Positions 1 to 5,239 of a stretch of DNA of 7,160 nucleotides are shown piece by piece. The stretch spans positions 1 to 7,160 of the forward strand of contig CANMNM010000067.1 in assembly GCA_947499275.1 (NCBI GenBank). The letters run 5' to 3'. The notes under the pieces are model-generated. The model ran no database searches. It had not been told where the DNA came from and worked only from the letters and a program-made list of their open reading frames with translations. The first letter of the stretch is position 1. Each line of letters opens with the position of its first letter. The translations under genes and the position numbers were made by a program. This DNA is from Actinomycetota bacterium. Its GTDB lineage: Bacteria > Actinomycetota > Actinomycetes > S36-B12.

Positions 1-249
1 GAAGCCTTTGAGTACCCAGTAGCGGGCAATCACGTCGCCGATTGCATAAGCCTCCGCATGTCCCATATGCAGATCGCCGGAGGGGTAGGGGAACATGTCG
101 CACACGTATTTCTTAGGGCGGGTATCGGTTGGATCCCCTGAACGAAAAGGGGCAAGTTCATCCCATATTGGTAGCCACCGCTCCTGGATTGCCGCGAAGT
201 CGAAGCGTTGCGCATCACGGGGATCCGGGCTAGGTGCTACGTCGGTCAC
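1..249 (-). CDS. leuS: Leucyl-tRNA synthetase, N-terminal 83 codons (partial)
   Basis: Class I aminoacyl-tRNA synthetase that charges tRNA-Leu with leucine in the cytoplasm. Only the N-terminus is present; the gene continues beyond the left edge. The translated frame shows KYVCDMFPYPSGDLHMGHAEAY at about residues 47-67, which contains the class I HIGH signature in the usual LeuS form HMGH and the family's MFPYPSG motif. The following AIGDVIARYWVLKGF also fits LeuS. The start is GTG at 249-247: the first in-frame stop upstream (TGA, 258-256) leaves no earlier start codon. An AAAAGGATGG stretch at 269-260 is the only Shine-Dalgarno-like sequence and lies rather far from the GTG, so translation initiation may be weak or the RBS atypical. 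The gene is divergent from the I42 inhibitor gene. No T-box-like leader is seen in the 133-base gap. The identity is secure. Confidence 0.95.
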   Translation of the reverse strand, partial: MTDVAPSPDPRDAQRFDFAAIQERWLPIWDELAPFRSGDPTDTRPKKYVCDMFPYPSGDLHMGHAEAYAIGDVIARYWVLKGF

Positions 250-347
250 GGGGTTTCAACCATCCTTTTGCGGGTTTCATGAGTCACTTTTTGCCAAGCC
301 ATCTACGAGAAACAAGTGCGCGGATAAGACTACCGAGGCTAAATGCC

Positions 348-375
348 TTGACGACCGCCTCCCCTGAGTTACCAT
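348..375 (+). promoter_or_regulatory. Putative leaderless promoter of the I42 inhibitor gene
   Basis: A TTGACG -35 box (348-353) and a TACCAT -10 box (370-375, fitting TANNNT) are 16 bases apart. The -10 box ends 7 bases before the ATG at 383, so transcription should begin at or next to the A of the start codon, as in leaderless actinobacterial mRNAs. The GGAGG at 377-381 is only one base from the ATG, too close for normal Shine-Dalgarno use, which favours the leaderless reading. No experimental evidence is available. Confidence 0.5.
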
Positions 376-382
376 TGGAGGC
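357..382. repeat. Inverted repeat GCCTCC / GGAGGC over the -10 region
   Basis: GCCTCC at 357-362 and GGAGGC at 377-382 are perfect inverted copies separated by 14 bases. The pair brackets the putative -10 box of the inhibitor gene and ends right at its ATG. This could be an operator or chance; six-base arms rich in GC are not strong evidence. Confidence 0.3.
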
Positions 383-796
383 ATGAGAAAATCCCTGAGA
401 GTTGTCATCGCAGTGAGTTCCGCAGTATTTATGGCCAGCGGCCTGCTGTCCTCTCCGGCAAGTGCCGCTAATAAGGACATCACCCTCGTCGTCACCCAAT
501 TACCCGCTCAGGTGCGACTGGTTCCCGGTGAATCCATTTCCCTGTCGCTCTCCACTAACACCACGACCGGCTACACCTGGGATACAAAAGTCTCAGGGGA
601 CACAAAGTCGGTCAAGGTCTATCAGGGCGTTTACGCTGCTCCTGCTGCGACCGGGATGGTCGGGGTTCCCGGCACCACCGTTTGGCAGATCACAGCGAAG
701 TCGGTTGGCAAAGCGGTCGTCACGGTTGTCACCACTTCACCCGGAGGCACGAAAAGCAATGATGGCAAGTTAACTGTCATTGTCATGGCTAAATAG
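383..796 (+). CDS. Secreted chagasin-like (MEROPS I42) cysteine-protease inhibitor
   Basis: A 137-residue exported protein. Residues 1-28 form a classic signal peptide: basic MRKSLR, a hydrophobic core VVIAVSSAVFMASG, and an ASA cleavage site with predicted cleavage after residue 28. There is no lipobox cysteine, so it should be released or loosely wall-associated. The mature part, about 109 residues, is the normal size of a single beta-sandwich chagasin domain. It carries the first inhibitory loop as NTTTGYTW (59-66; family NPTTGY/F) and the second loop region as GVPGTTVW (94-101; family GxxGxxxW). The third loop, usually RPW-like, is not recognisable and is replaced by TSPGGTKSND (118-127). 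Family members block papain-type C1 proteases. No C1 protease gene is visible nearby, so the target is unknown. The 3' end overlaps the convergent OctT-like gene by 8 bases. The fold assignment is fairly sure; the inhibitory activity is inferred. Confidence 0.8.
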   Translation: MRKSLRVVIAVSSAVFMASGLLSSPASAANKDITLVVTQLPAQVRLVPGESISLSLSTNTTTGYTWDTKVSGDTKSVKVYQGVYAAPAATGMVGVPGTTVWQITAKSVGKAVVTVVTTSPGGTKSNDGKLTVIVMAK

Positions 797-1529
797 GCTC
801 AAGAGCATTCGCTAACGCTTCCCCCACCAGCTCGTGGGTTTCCCACGCCCAATGCATCCCATCGGGGTTTGCGCTGCCACTGACAAGACCTTTGAGAACA
901 TGATTTTCGATGTCCACAATGGGAACACCGATGGATGCTGCCCAGCTAAATGCTGATGCCCGCGCAGCGACGTGATATTTCTGTGACGGGTAGTACTTGC
1001 TGTTATAGGGCGATGGCGTCATGGCAACGATCGGGATACCCCCGGAGACTGCCCGAATCGCTTGGACGATTCGAGTTAAGTAACGATCGGTAGCCAACTG
1101 GGGTAGTTGCCGCATGAGCCCACCGGTAAGACCCACAATCTTGGGCGCGAGTTCTCGGTAGATCCGACGGGTCCGGCGACGCAAACCCCCTGGCCTCAAA
1201 TACGGCATGCCTTCACGCAGGTACGTGGGTATCACGGCGGGCAGTTGATCCATGCCACCCACCTCAATAATCACTGCACTGGCGCGGGGCAGGTAGGTAC
1301 CAAAGACAACCGGGTCTTTTGTTAAAGCCCACCACGAATCACGGGAGGTCCACCCCTCGCGTGCGACCAGGTCAACCTCGAAGGGTGTGCCCCGTTGGAC
1401 CGCCAGGTGCGCTGCCGCAATATTGGGAAATAGTCGAGGATCAGAGGGCAAGACAATCCCCTGCGGACCTTGGAATGCGAGTGAGTCACCTAGCACCAAG
1501 AGATGGCGCACGTTCTCCGTTTGATCCAC
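789..1529 (-). CDS. octT: SGNH/GDSL-fold acyltransferase, probable diglucosylglycerate octanoyltransferase (OctT-like)
   Basis: A 246-residue cytoplasmic SGNH-hydrolase-fold protein with no signal peptide. Block I is LVLGDSL with nucleophile Ser16; block II is the EGWTS turn near Gly59; block III is GGMD (91-94) in place of the usual GxND; block V is PDGMHW with Asp223 and His226. Stretches such as SWWALTKDP, PTYLREGMPYLRPG and TDRYLTRIV resemble what I recall of M. tuberculosis Rv2418c (OctT), which transfers octanoate to diglucosylglycerate, an early precursor of methylglucose lipopolysaccharides. Rv2418c has nearly the same length and lies beside gpgP, rsfS and nadD, homologues of which are on this strand here. 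The start is GTG at 1529; AGGGGA directly abuts it, and a second GTG at 1511-1509 preceded by GGAGA is an alternative that would drop six residues. SGNH fold: very likely. The precise substrate is inference from family and context; a generic esterase is the alternative. Confidence 0.75.
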   Translation of the reverse strand: MDQTENVRHLLVLGDSLAFQGPQGIVLPSDPRLFPNIAAAHLAVQRGTPFEVDLVAREGWTSRDSWWALTKDPVVFGTYLPRASAVIIEVGGMDQLPAVIPTYLREGMPYLRPGGLRRRTRRIYRELAPKIVGLTGGLMRQLPQLATDRYLTRIVQAIRAVSGGIPIVAMTPSPYNSKYYPSQKYHVAARASAFSWAASIGVPIVDIENHVLKGLVSGSANPDGMHWAWETHELVGEALANALEPI

Positions 1530-1534
1530 TCCCC

Positions 1535-1540
1535 TAGTGT
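1535..1540 (+). promoter_or_regulatory. Putative -10 box of a leaderless EamA transcript
   Basis: TAGTGT fits TANNNT and ends 6 bases before the ATG at 1547, the spacing expected if the mRNA begins at the start codon. No Shine-Dalgarno sequence lies between it and the ATG, and no convincing -35 box is seen at 16-18 bases upstream. It lies inside the 17-base gap between two divergent genes. Confidence 0.4.
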
Positions 1541-1546
1541 GCCTTT

Positions 1547-2425
1547 ATGTCTCGTCGCGGTTTGATCCTGTTCCTGAGCTTGGGCCTGATCTGGGGTCTG
1601 CCCTATTTACTCATAAAGGTCAGCGTGGAATACCTCTCCCCTGAGGTAATCATTTTCCTTCGAGTTTTCTTGGCCGCGATTATTCTGCTGCCGGTCGCGA
1701 TCAAGCGTGGCTACCTGCGTGAACTCAAAGGACATTGGAAGTGGGTCTTCATCTTTGCCATCATCGAGATAGCGTTCCCATTTGGTGCACTCACTTTTGC
1801 TGAACTCAAACTGAGCAGTTCCATGACCGGATTGATGATCGCCGCGGTGCCAATTGTTGCCGCGATCATGGCGTGGCGCTTGGGAATTGACGAGCGGATC
1901 ACCGGAATTCGAGTTGTCGGCCTGGGTGTTGGAATTCTCGGCGTTGCCGCCCTGGTAGGCCTTGATGTCACCGGCGCCGAACTCCTTTCGGCAGCGCTCC
2001 TCATTATCGCGGTGGTCGGTTACGCGCTAGGACCCATCATTGTTTCCCTGAAACTGTCAGAAGTTCCCGCTCTGGCCGCCATTGCCATGGCCATGGTCAT
2101 CAACTCGTTTATCTACGCTCCATTTGCCTTTCTCCATCGACCGACGCAATCCGTCCCTCTCAACGTCTGGCTTGCAGTGGCCGTACTCGGTGTGGTCTGC
2201 ACCGCTCTCGCTTTCATCTTGTTCTTCTCATTGGTGGCCGAAGTTGGACCTTCGCGAACCACGGTGATTACCTACATCAATCCGGCCGTTGCCGTAATTC
2301 TTGGTGTCCTGGTTTTGAGCGAACCCATCACGTTAGGGCTGGTAATTGGTTTCCCACTGATCCTGCTGGGGTCTTACCTAGCAACCCGTAAAGCCCCCAC
2401 ATTTGAAAGTGAACCCATCGGCTGA
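1547..2425 (+). CDS. EamA/DMT-superfamily inner-membrane transporter
   Basis: A 292-residue integral membrane protein of the drug/metabolite transporter superfamily with ten predicted spans. Two EamA repeats of five helices each occupy about residues 5-140 and 147-280. Helix 1 carries the typical IWGLPYLLIKV (15-25). The end of the second repeat has YINPAVAVILGVLVLSEPIT (243-262), the conserved P…GxxxLGE/SE-type motif of EamA proteins. Short charged loops (KRGYLRELKGHWKW; RKAP at the C-terminus) fit cytoplasmic faces. Relatives export amino acids, metabolites or drugs; the substrate cannot be read from sequence. No SD precedes the ATG, which matches the leaderless -10 box just upstream. It is divergent from the OctT-like gene and convergent with the aldehyde dehydrogenase, so it is probably a single-gene unit. 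Confidence 0.9.
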   Translation: MSRRGLILFLSLGLIWGLPYLLIKVSVEYLSPEVIIFLRVFLAAIILLPVAIKRGYLRELKGHWKWVFIFAIIEIAFPFGALTFAELKLSSSMTGLMIAAVPIVAAIMAWRLGIDERITGIRVVGLGVGILGVAALVGLDVTGAELLSAALLIIAVVGYALGPIIVSLKLSEVPALAAIAMAMVINSFIYAPFAFLHRPTQSVPLNVWLAVAVLGVVCTALAFILFFSLVAEVGPSRTTVITYINPAVAVILGVLVLSEPITLGLVIGFPLILLGSYLATRKAPTFESEPIG

Positions 2426-2437
2426 CCCCAAGGCTTC

Positions 2438-2456
2438 AATAATTCGTTTAATTATT
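2438..2456. repeat. AT-rich hairpin at the convergent EamA / aldehyde dehydrogenase junction
   Basis: AATAATT (2438-2444) and AATTATT (2450-2456) are perfect inverted copies around a 5-base loop, 13 bases past the EamA stop and across the TAA of the aldehyde dehydrogenase. The stem has no G or C, so it is weak as an intrinsic terminator. It may simply reflect the Asn-Asn-stop codons (AAT AAT TAA). Confidence 0.3.
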
Positions 2457-3929
2457 ACGCAGAGTGATCCAGATGGTCTTCAGCTCGGTGTACTGCTCAA
2501 GTGCTTCAATTCCGTTATCTCGGCCACCAAATCCAGACATCTTGTACCCACCAAATGGAGTACTGATATCTCCTTCGGAATAGCCGTTGATCGCGACCGT
2601 TCCTGCTCGAACCGCACGAGCCATCCGGATAGCTGTTTCAAGATCATCGGTGTAGATCACTGCCGCTAAGCCGTAATCGGTTCCGTTAGCAATTGCGATT
2701 GCTTCTTCTTCTGTGTCAAAACCAATAACGCTAGCAACCGGCCCAAAGATCTCCTCTTGCGCAACGGTCATGCTGGGAGTCACACCATTAAGGATCGTGG
2801 GCCCAATAAACCAACCACCGGTCTCTTCGAACAACCGCTCACCACCACAGGCAACTTGCGCGCCTTGCGCCTTCGCGCCATTGACATAACCCAAGATTCG
2901 ATCCAGCGCCGCTTCTTCGATTACCGGACCAAGGGCGGTATCAGGATCAGATGGATCCCCGACAATGCGACTGTTAGCGACTTTTGCCAGAGCAGAAACT
3001 ATCTCGCTCCGAATTGAATTATGAACCAGAATGCGCGAGCCAGCACTGCAGTTCTGCCCGCTATTCCAGAAGCAACCAACGGCAAGTTCTGCGGCAATTG
3101 TGTCAATCTTGTTCGCGCAGTCCGGCATGACTATCTGGGGGCTCTTGCCACCCATTTCCAAAACAATTTCCTTCATGTTGCTTTGCGCCGAGTAGGTGAG
3201 AAAGATTCGACCAACCTCGGTTGACCCTGTGAATGCAATCAAATCAACGTCCATGTGGAGTCCGAGCGCTTTACCGGCAACGTGCCCAAGCCCGGTTACT
3301 ACGTTGAACACTCCGTCCGGGACACCGGCCTGGGTTGCCAGCTCTGCAATACGCAGCGTGGTCAATGATGAGAGTTCAGCGGGCTTAACAACAATTGAAT
3401 TTCCCGCGGCCAAAGCCGGTCCGAGTTTCCATGCGAGCATCGCGGCTGGGAAATTCCACGGTAAAACAGCTCCGACAACACCAATCGGCTCACGAACAAT
3501 CATGCCCAGTGAATCTGGTCCAGTGGGTGAAACTTTTCCAAATACTTTGTCAGCCGCCTCTGCATACCAACGCATCGTGTTGACAACATCTGGGATATCA
3601 AATGTGCGGCACTCCGTGATGGGCTTGCCGGCATCGATGGACTCGGTTACCGCCAACTCTTCAGCATTTTCTTCAATCAAATCCGCGAGCTTGAGCAGGA
3701 TCACTTTGCGCTCGGCGGGTGGCTTCCCACTCCAAGAACCCGATTCAAATGCTGCCCGAGCCGAGGCCACCGCTTTATCAACATCAACGTCTGTGCACGC
3801 GGCTATCTGAGTAATCACCTGACCTGTTGCTGGTGCCAACGACTCAAAAGTCTCGCCATTTGCGGCATCAACAAATGCTCCATCAATGTATGCCTGAGTG
3901 CGTACCGTTTTTGGGAGTGTGAGGGACAC
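2448..3929 (-). CDS. NAD(P)-dependent aldehyde dehydrogenase, PuuC-like
   Basis: A full-length 493-residue aldehyde dehydrogenase that oxidises an aldehyde to its acid with NAD(P)+. Visible motifs are PWNF with Asn159, KPAE with Lys182, FTGST (233-237), the general base Glu258 in LEMGGK, the nucleophile Cys294 in GQNCSAG, and EEIFGP (392-397). The C-terminus EALEQYTELKTIWITL, the WYAEAADKVFGKV segment and the overall length match E. coli PuuC (gamma-glutamyl-gamma-aminobutyraldehyde dehydrogenase of putrescine breakdown). No puuA, puuB or puuD lies in the window, so betaine, GABA or other aldehydes remain possible substrates. The start is GTG at 3929-3927: it has AAAGG (3940-3936) six bases upstream and gives the PuuC N-terminus. 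The frame stays open to a TTG at 3986, but those 19 extra residues (MGALAQILGGR…) have no PuuC counterpart. A TAATCT at 3991-3986 could be a -10 box for an mRNA with a 50-base leader. It is convergent with EamA. Confidence 0.92.
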   Translation of the reverse strand: MSLTLPKTVRTQAYIDGAFVDAANGETFESLAPATGQVITQIAACTDVDVDKAVASARAAFESGSWSGKPPAERKVILLKLADLIEENAEELAVTESIDAGKPITECRTFDIPDVVNTMRWYAEAADKVFGKVSPTGPDSLGMIVREPIGVVGAVLPWNFPAAMLAWKLGPALAAGNSIVVKPAELSSLTTLRIAELATQAGVPDGVFNVVTGLGHVAGKALGLHMDVDLIAFTGSTEVGRIFLTYSAQSNMKEIVLEMGGKSPQIVMPDCANKIDTIAAELAVGCFWNSGQNCSAGSRILVHNSIRSEIVSALAKVANSRIVGDPSDPDTALGPVIEEAALDRILGYVNGAKAQGAQVACGGERLFEETGGWFIGPTILNGVTPSMTVAQEEIFGPVASVIGFDTEEEAIAIANGTDYGLAAVIYTDDLETAIRMARAVRAGTVAINGYSEGDISTPFGGYKMSGFGGRDNGIEALEQYTELKTIWITLRNN

Positions 3930-3935
3930 GGGGTG

Positions 3936-3940
3936 CCTTT
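3936..3940 (-). promoter_or_regulatory. Ribosome binding site that decides the aldehyde dehydrogenase start
   Basis: On the - strand AAAGG lies six bases before the GTG at 3929. It is the only well-spaced Shine-Dalgarno-like element near the N-terminus and supports the 493-residue form over the 512-residue TTG-started form. Confidence 0.55.
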
Positions 3941-4060
3941 CTTCGCTTTCGGGTCTACCACCCAAAATCTGGGCCAATGCCCCCAAGATTACTCACTTTA
4001 CGAGCACTCAAAGTCCCATGAGACTTCCAGTGGTCACAATTTCGGGCCGAGAAGAAAAAG

Positions 4061-4133
4061 TGGAGCTGAGGGGACTCGAACCCCTGACCCCCTGCATGCC
4101 ATGCAGGTGCGCTACCAGCTGCGCCACAGCCCC
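4061..4133 (-). tRNA. tRNA-Ala (anticodon GGC)
   Basis: A complete 73-base cloverleaf on the - strand. The acceptor arm GGGGCTG pairs with CAGCTCC and contains the G3:U70 wobble that marks alanine tRNAs; the discriminator is A73. The D arm is GCGC AGCTGGTA GCGC. The anticodon stem is CCTGC/GCAGG with loop ATGGCAT, putting T33 before anticodon GGC, which reads GCC. The variable loop is GGGTC, and the T arm is AGGGG TTCGAGT CCCCT. The 3' CCA is not encoded: CTTTTTC follows A73 directly, so CCA must be added enzymatically, and the T run may help end transcription. It lies 56 bases downstream of the phosphatase gene on the same strand and may be co-transcribed with the proA-nadD-rsfS operon. A32-U38 is present, the pair known to be conserved in bacterial tRNA-Ala(GGC). 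Confidence 0.97.
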
Positions 4134-4154
4134 AAGTTAAAGCAAAGAATGATC

Positions 4155-4175
4155 GCTTTGTTGGGAGGACAAAGC
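4155..4175 (-). terminator. Hairpin between the phosphatase gene and tRNA-Ala
   Basis: On the - strand GCTTTGT and ACAAAGC form a 7-bp stem around a 7-base loop (CCTCCCA), starting 15 bases after the phosphatase stop. No clean T run follows (GATCATTCTTTGC), so it is a poor intrinsic terminator. A role as a processing site between the mRNA and the tRNA, or as a 3' stabiliser, is equally possible. Confidence 0.35.
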
Positions 4176-4189
4176 ATAGCCGTGAGGCT

Positions 4190-4840
4190 TTAGTTGTCAT
4201 CTCCTAGGGCTGGGACGGGAAGTGACTTGGCGTTGTATTCCTGTAGTCGCCATGCTGGGCCATACGGTGAATCCTGTTCGCTCAGAACCGACCAAGCGCA
4301 GTTACTCAGAACTCCAAAGGCGGCCCAGTGCTCGGGCGGCAATTCCAGCATCATGGCAATTGCCGCACGGGCGCTACCCCCATGGGTTACGACTATCAAG
4401 GTCTCATTGTCTTTGACGTGGGCGATCTCTTGATTGACCACAGCAATTACGCGATGGGCGACCTCCATGCGGGTCTCACCGCCACCAGGTCGAATATTTG
4501 ATCCCGCAGCCCAGGCCGCGAGGTCGTCACCGTGGTTGGCAATTAATTCATCTCTCGTCTGACCTTCCCAGGTTCCAGCATTTGTTTCCCGCAGTCCAGG
4601 AAATGTCTCAACATCAATATTCACGAGTTCTGACAACGCCTGGGCAGTGCGGGATGCTCGGACTAAATCTGAGGAGATGATTCTGGCTGGTCGCAGTCCC
4701 GCAAGCAGTCGCGCGGCATCATGTGCTTGCTCTTGACCAACTTCATCCAGCGGAATGTCGGTTTGACCTTGGAAGCGTCGTTGCGCATTCCATTGCGTGC
4801 GACCGTGTCGCCAAAAAACAACCTTGCGGCCGTGAGTCAT
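4190..4840 (-). CDS. Histidine phosphatase family protein, GpgP-like (glucosyl-3-phosphoglycerate phosphatase candidate)
   Basis: A 216-residue cytoplasmic branch-1 histidine phosphatase of the phosphoglycerate-mutase fold. The phospho-acceptor motif is WRHGRTQWN with His12; Arg61 in SSDLVRASRTA, Glu85 in LRETNAGTWEG and His153 in VTHGGSARA complete the catalytic set. It is the size of M. tuberculosis GpgP (Rv2419c), which removes phosphate from glucosyl-3-phosphoglycerate in methylglucose lipopolysaccharide synthesis, and sits in the same place, immediately after rsfS. Many actinobacteria keep a phosphatase at this locus without a proven substrate, so GpgP activity is inference; 3-phosphoglycerate-related or other sugar phosphates are alternatives. 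The ATG at 4840 is two bases beyond the rsfS stop, with GGAG 8 bases upstream inside the rsfS end, so translation is probably coupled. tRNA-Ala follows. Confidence 0.88.
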   Translation of the reverse strand: MTHGRKVVFWRHGRTQWNAQRRFQGQTDIPLDEVGQEQAHDAARLLAGLRPARIISSDLVRASRTAQALSELVNIDVETFPGLRETNAGTWEGQTRDELIANHGDDLAAWAAGSNIRPGGGETRMEVAHRVIAVVNQEIAHVKDNETLIVVTHGGSARAAIAMMLELPPEHWAAFGVLSNCAWSVLSEQDSPYGPAWRLQEYNAKSLPVPALGDDN

Positions 4841-4842
4841 GG

Positions 4843-5217
4843 TTAGCGCTCCAGATTTATTGATTCAGGCAACGGAATAACCGGACAGTCCTTCCACAGA
4901 CGCTCAATCGCGTAATGGATGCGCTCTTCCGCCATTTGAACGTGGACCACGATGTCGCCGTAATCGATCAGAATCCAGGTGGCTTCCCCTGCTCCCTCTT
5001 TGCGAAGTCGCTTCTCCCCCGCCAAGTGCAAGGCTTCCTCGATCGCGTTGACAATTGATCTCACCTGTAACTCATTGGCTCCCGAGCACAGCACAAAGCA
5101 ATCGGTGATTACGAGTTGCTCACTCAGGTCAAGGATCACAATGTCGGTGGCGAGTTTGTCGGCTGCCGCTTGGGCGGCGATTAAGGCAGAATCGATGGCA
5201 CTTTGTAATGCGGGCAT
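4843..5217 (-). CDS. rsfS: Ribosome silencing factor RsfS
   Basis: A 124-residue RsfS/Iojap (DUF143) protein. It binds ribosomal protein uL14 on the large subunit and blocks subunit joining when nutrients are scarce. Landmarks are DIVILDLSEQLVITDCFVLCSG (about 22-43), the ELQVRSIVNAIEEAL helix, and ATWILIDYGDIVVHVQMAEERIHYAIERLW, equivalent to the family's WxLxDxGDVVVHV…R.YY.LE.LW core. The length is normal. The frame remains open 71 codons upstream into nadD, but that part is shadow sequence; the ATG at 5217, encoding MPALQSAIDSALIAAQ, matches the family N-terminus. AGGA lies about 12 bases before it, so the RBS is slightly distant. It lies 22 bases after nadD and 2 bases before the phosphatase gene, as in many actinobacteria. 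Confidence 0.93.
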   Translation of the reverse strand: MPALQSAIDSALIAAQAAADKLATDIVILDLSEQLVITDCFVLCSGANELQVRSIVNAIEEALHLAGEKRLRKEGAGEATWILIDYGDIVVHVQMAEERIHYAIERLWKDCPVIPLPESINLER

Positions 5218-5239
5218 ATGGTGAAGGTTTCCTGTCTTG

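Noticed and set aside
30..218. A 62-codon open frame on the - strand
   Set aside because: It is out of frame with leuS, whose correct frame shows MFPYPSG and HMGH; this frame reads the same bases without any family motif.
250..382. A T-box or other riboswitch leader for leuS
   Set aside because: No T-box TGGNACCGCG-type core, specifier hairpin or terminator could be found on the leuS strand; the gap is also short for such a leader.
3196..3810. A 204-codon open frame on the + strand
   Set aside because: It runs antisense within the aldehyde dehydrogenase gene, whose motifs and length are complete. The + frame shows no recognisable domain and is a shadow of the coding strand.
4011..4026. AAGTC / GACTT as a terminator after tRNA-Ala
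   Set aside because: The stem is only 5 bp and is not followed by a T run; the CTTTTTC directly at the tRNA 3' end is a more likely, though unproven, signal.
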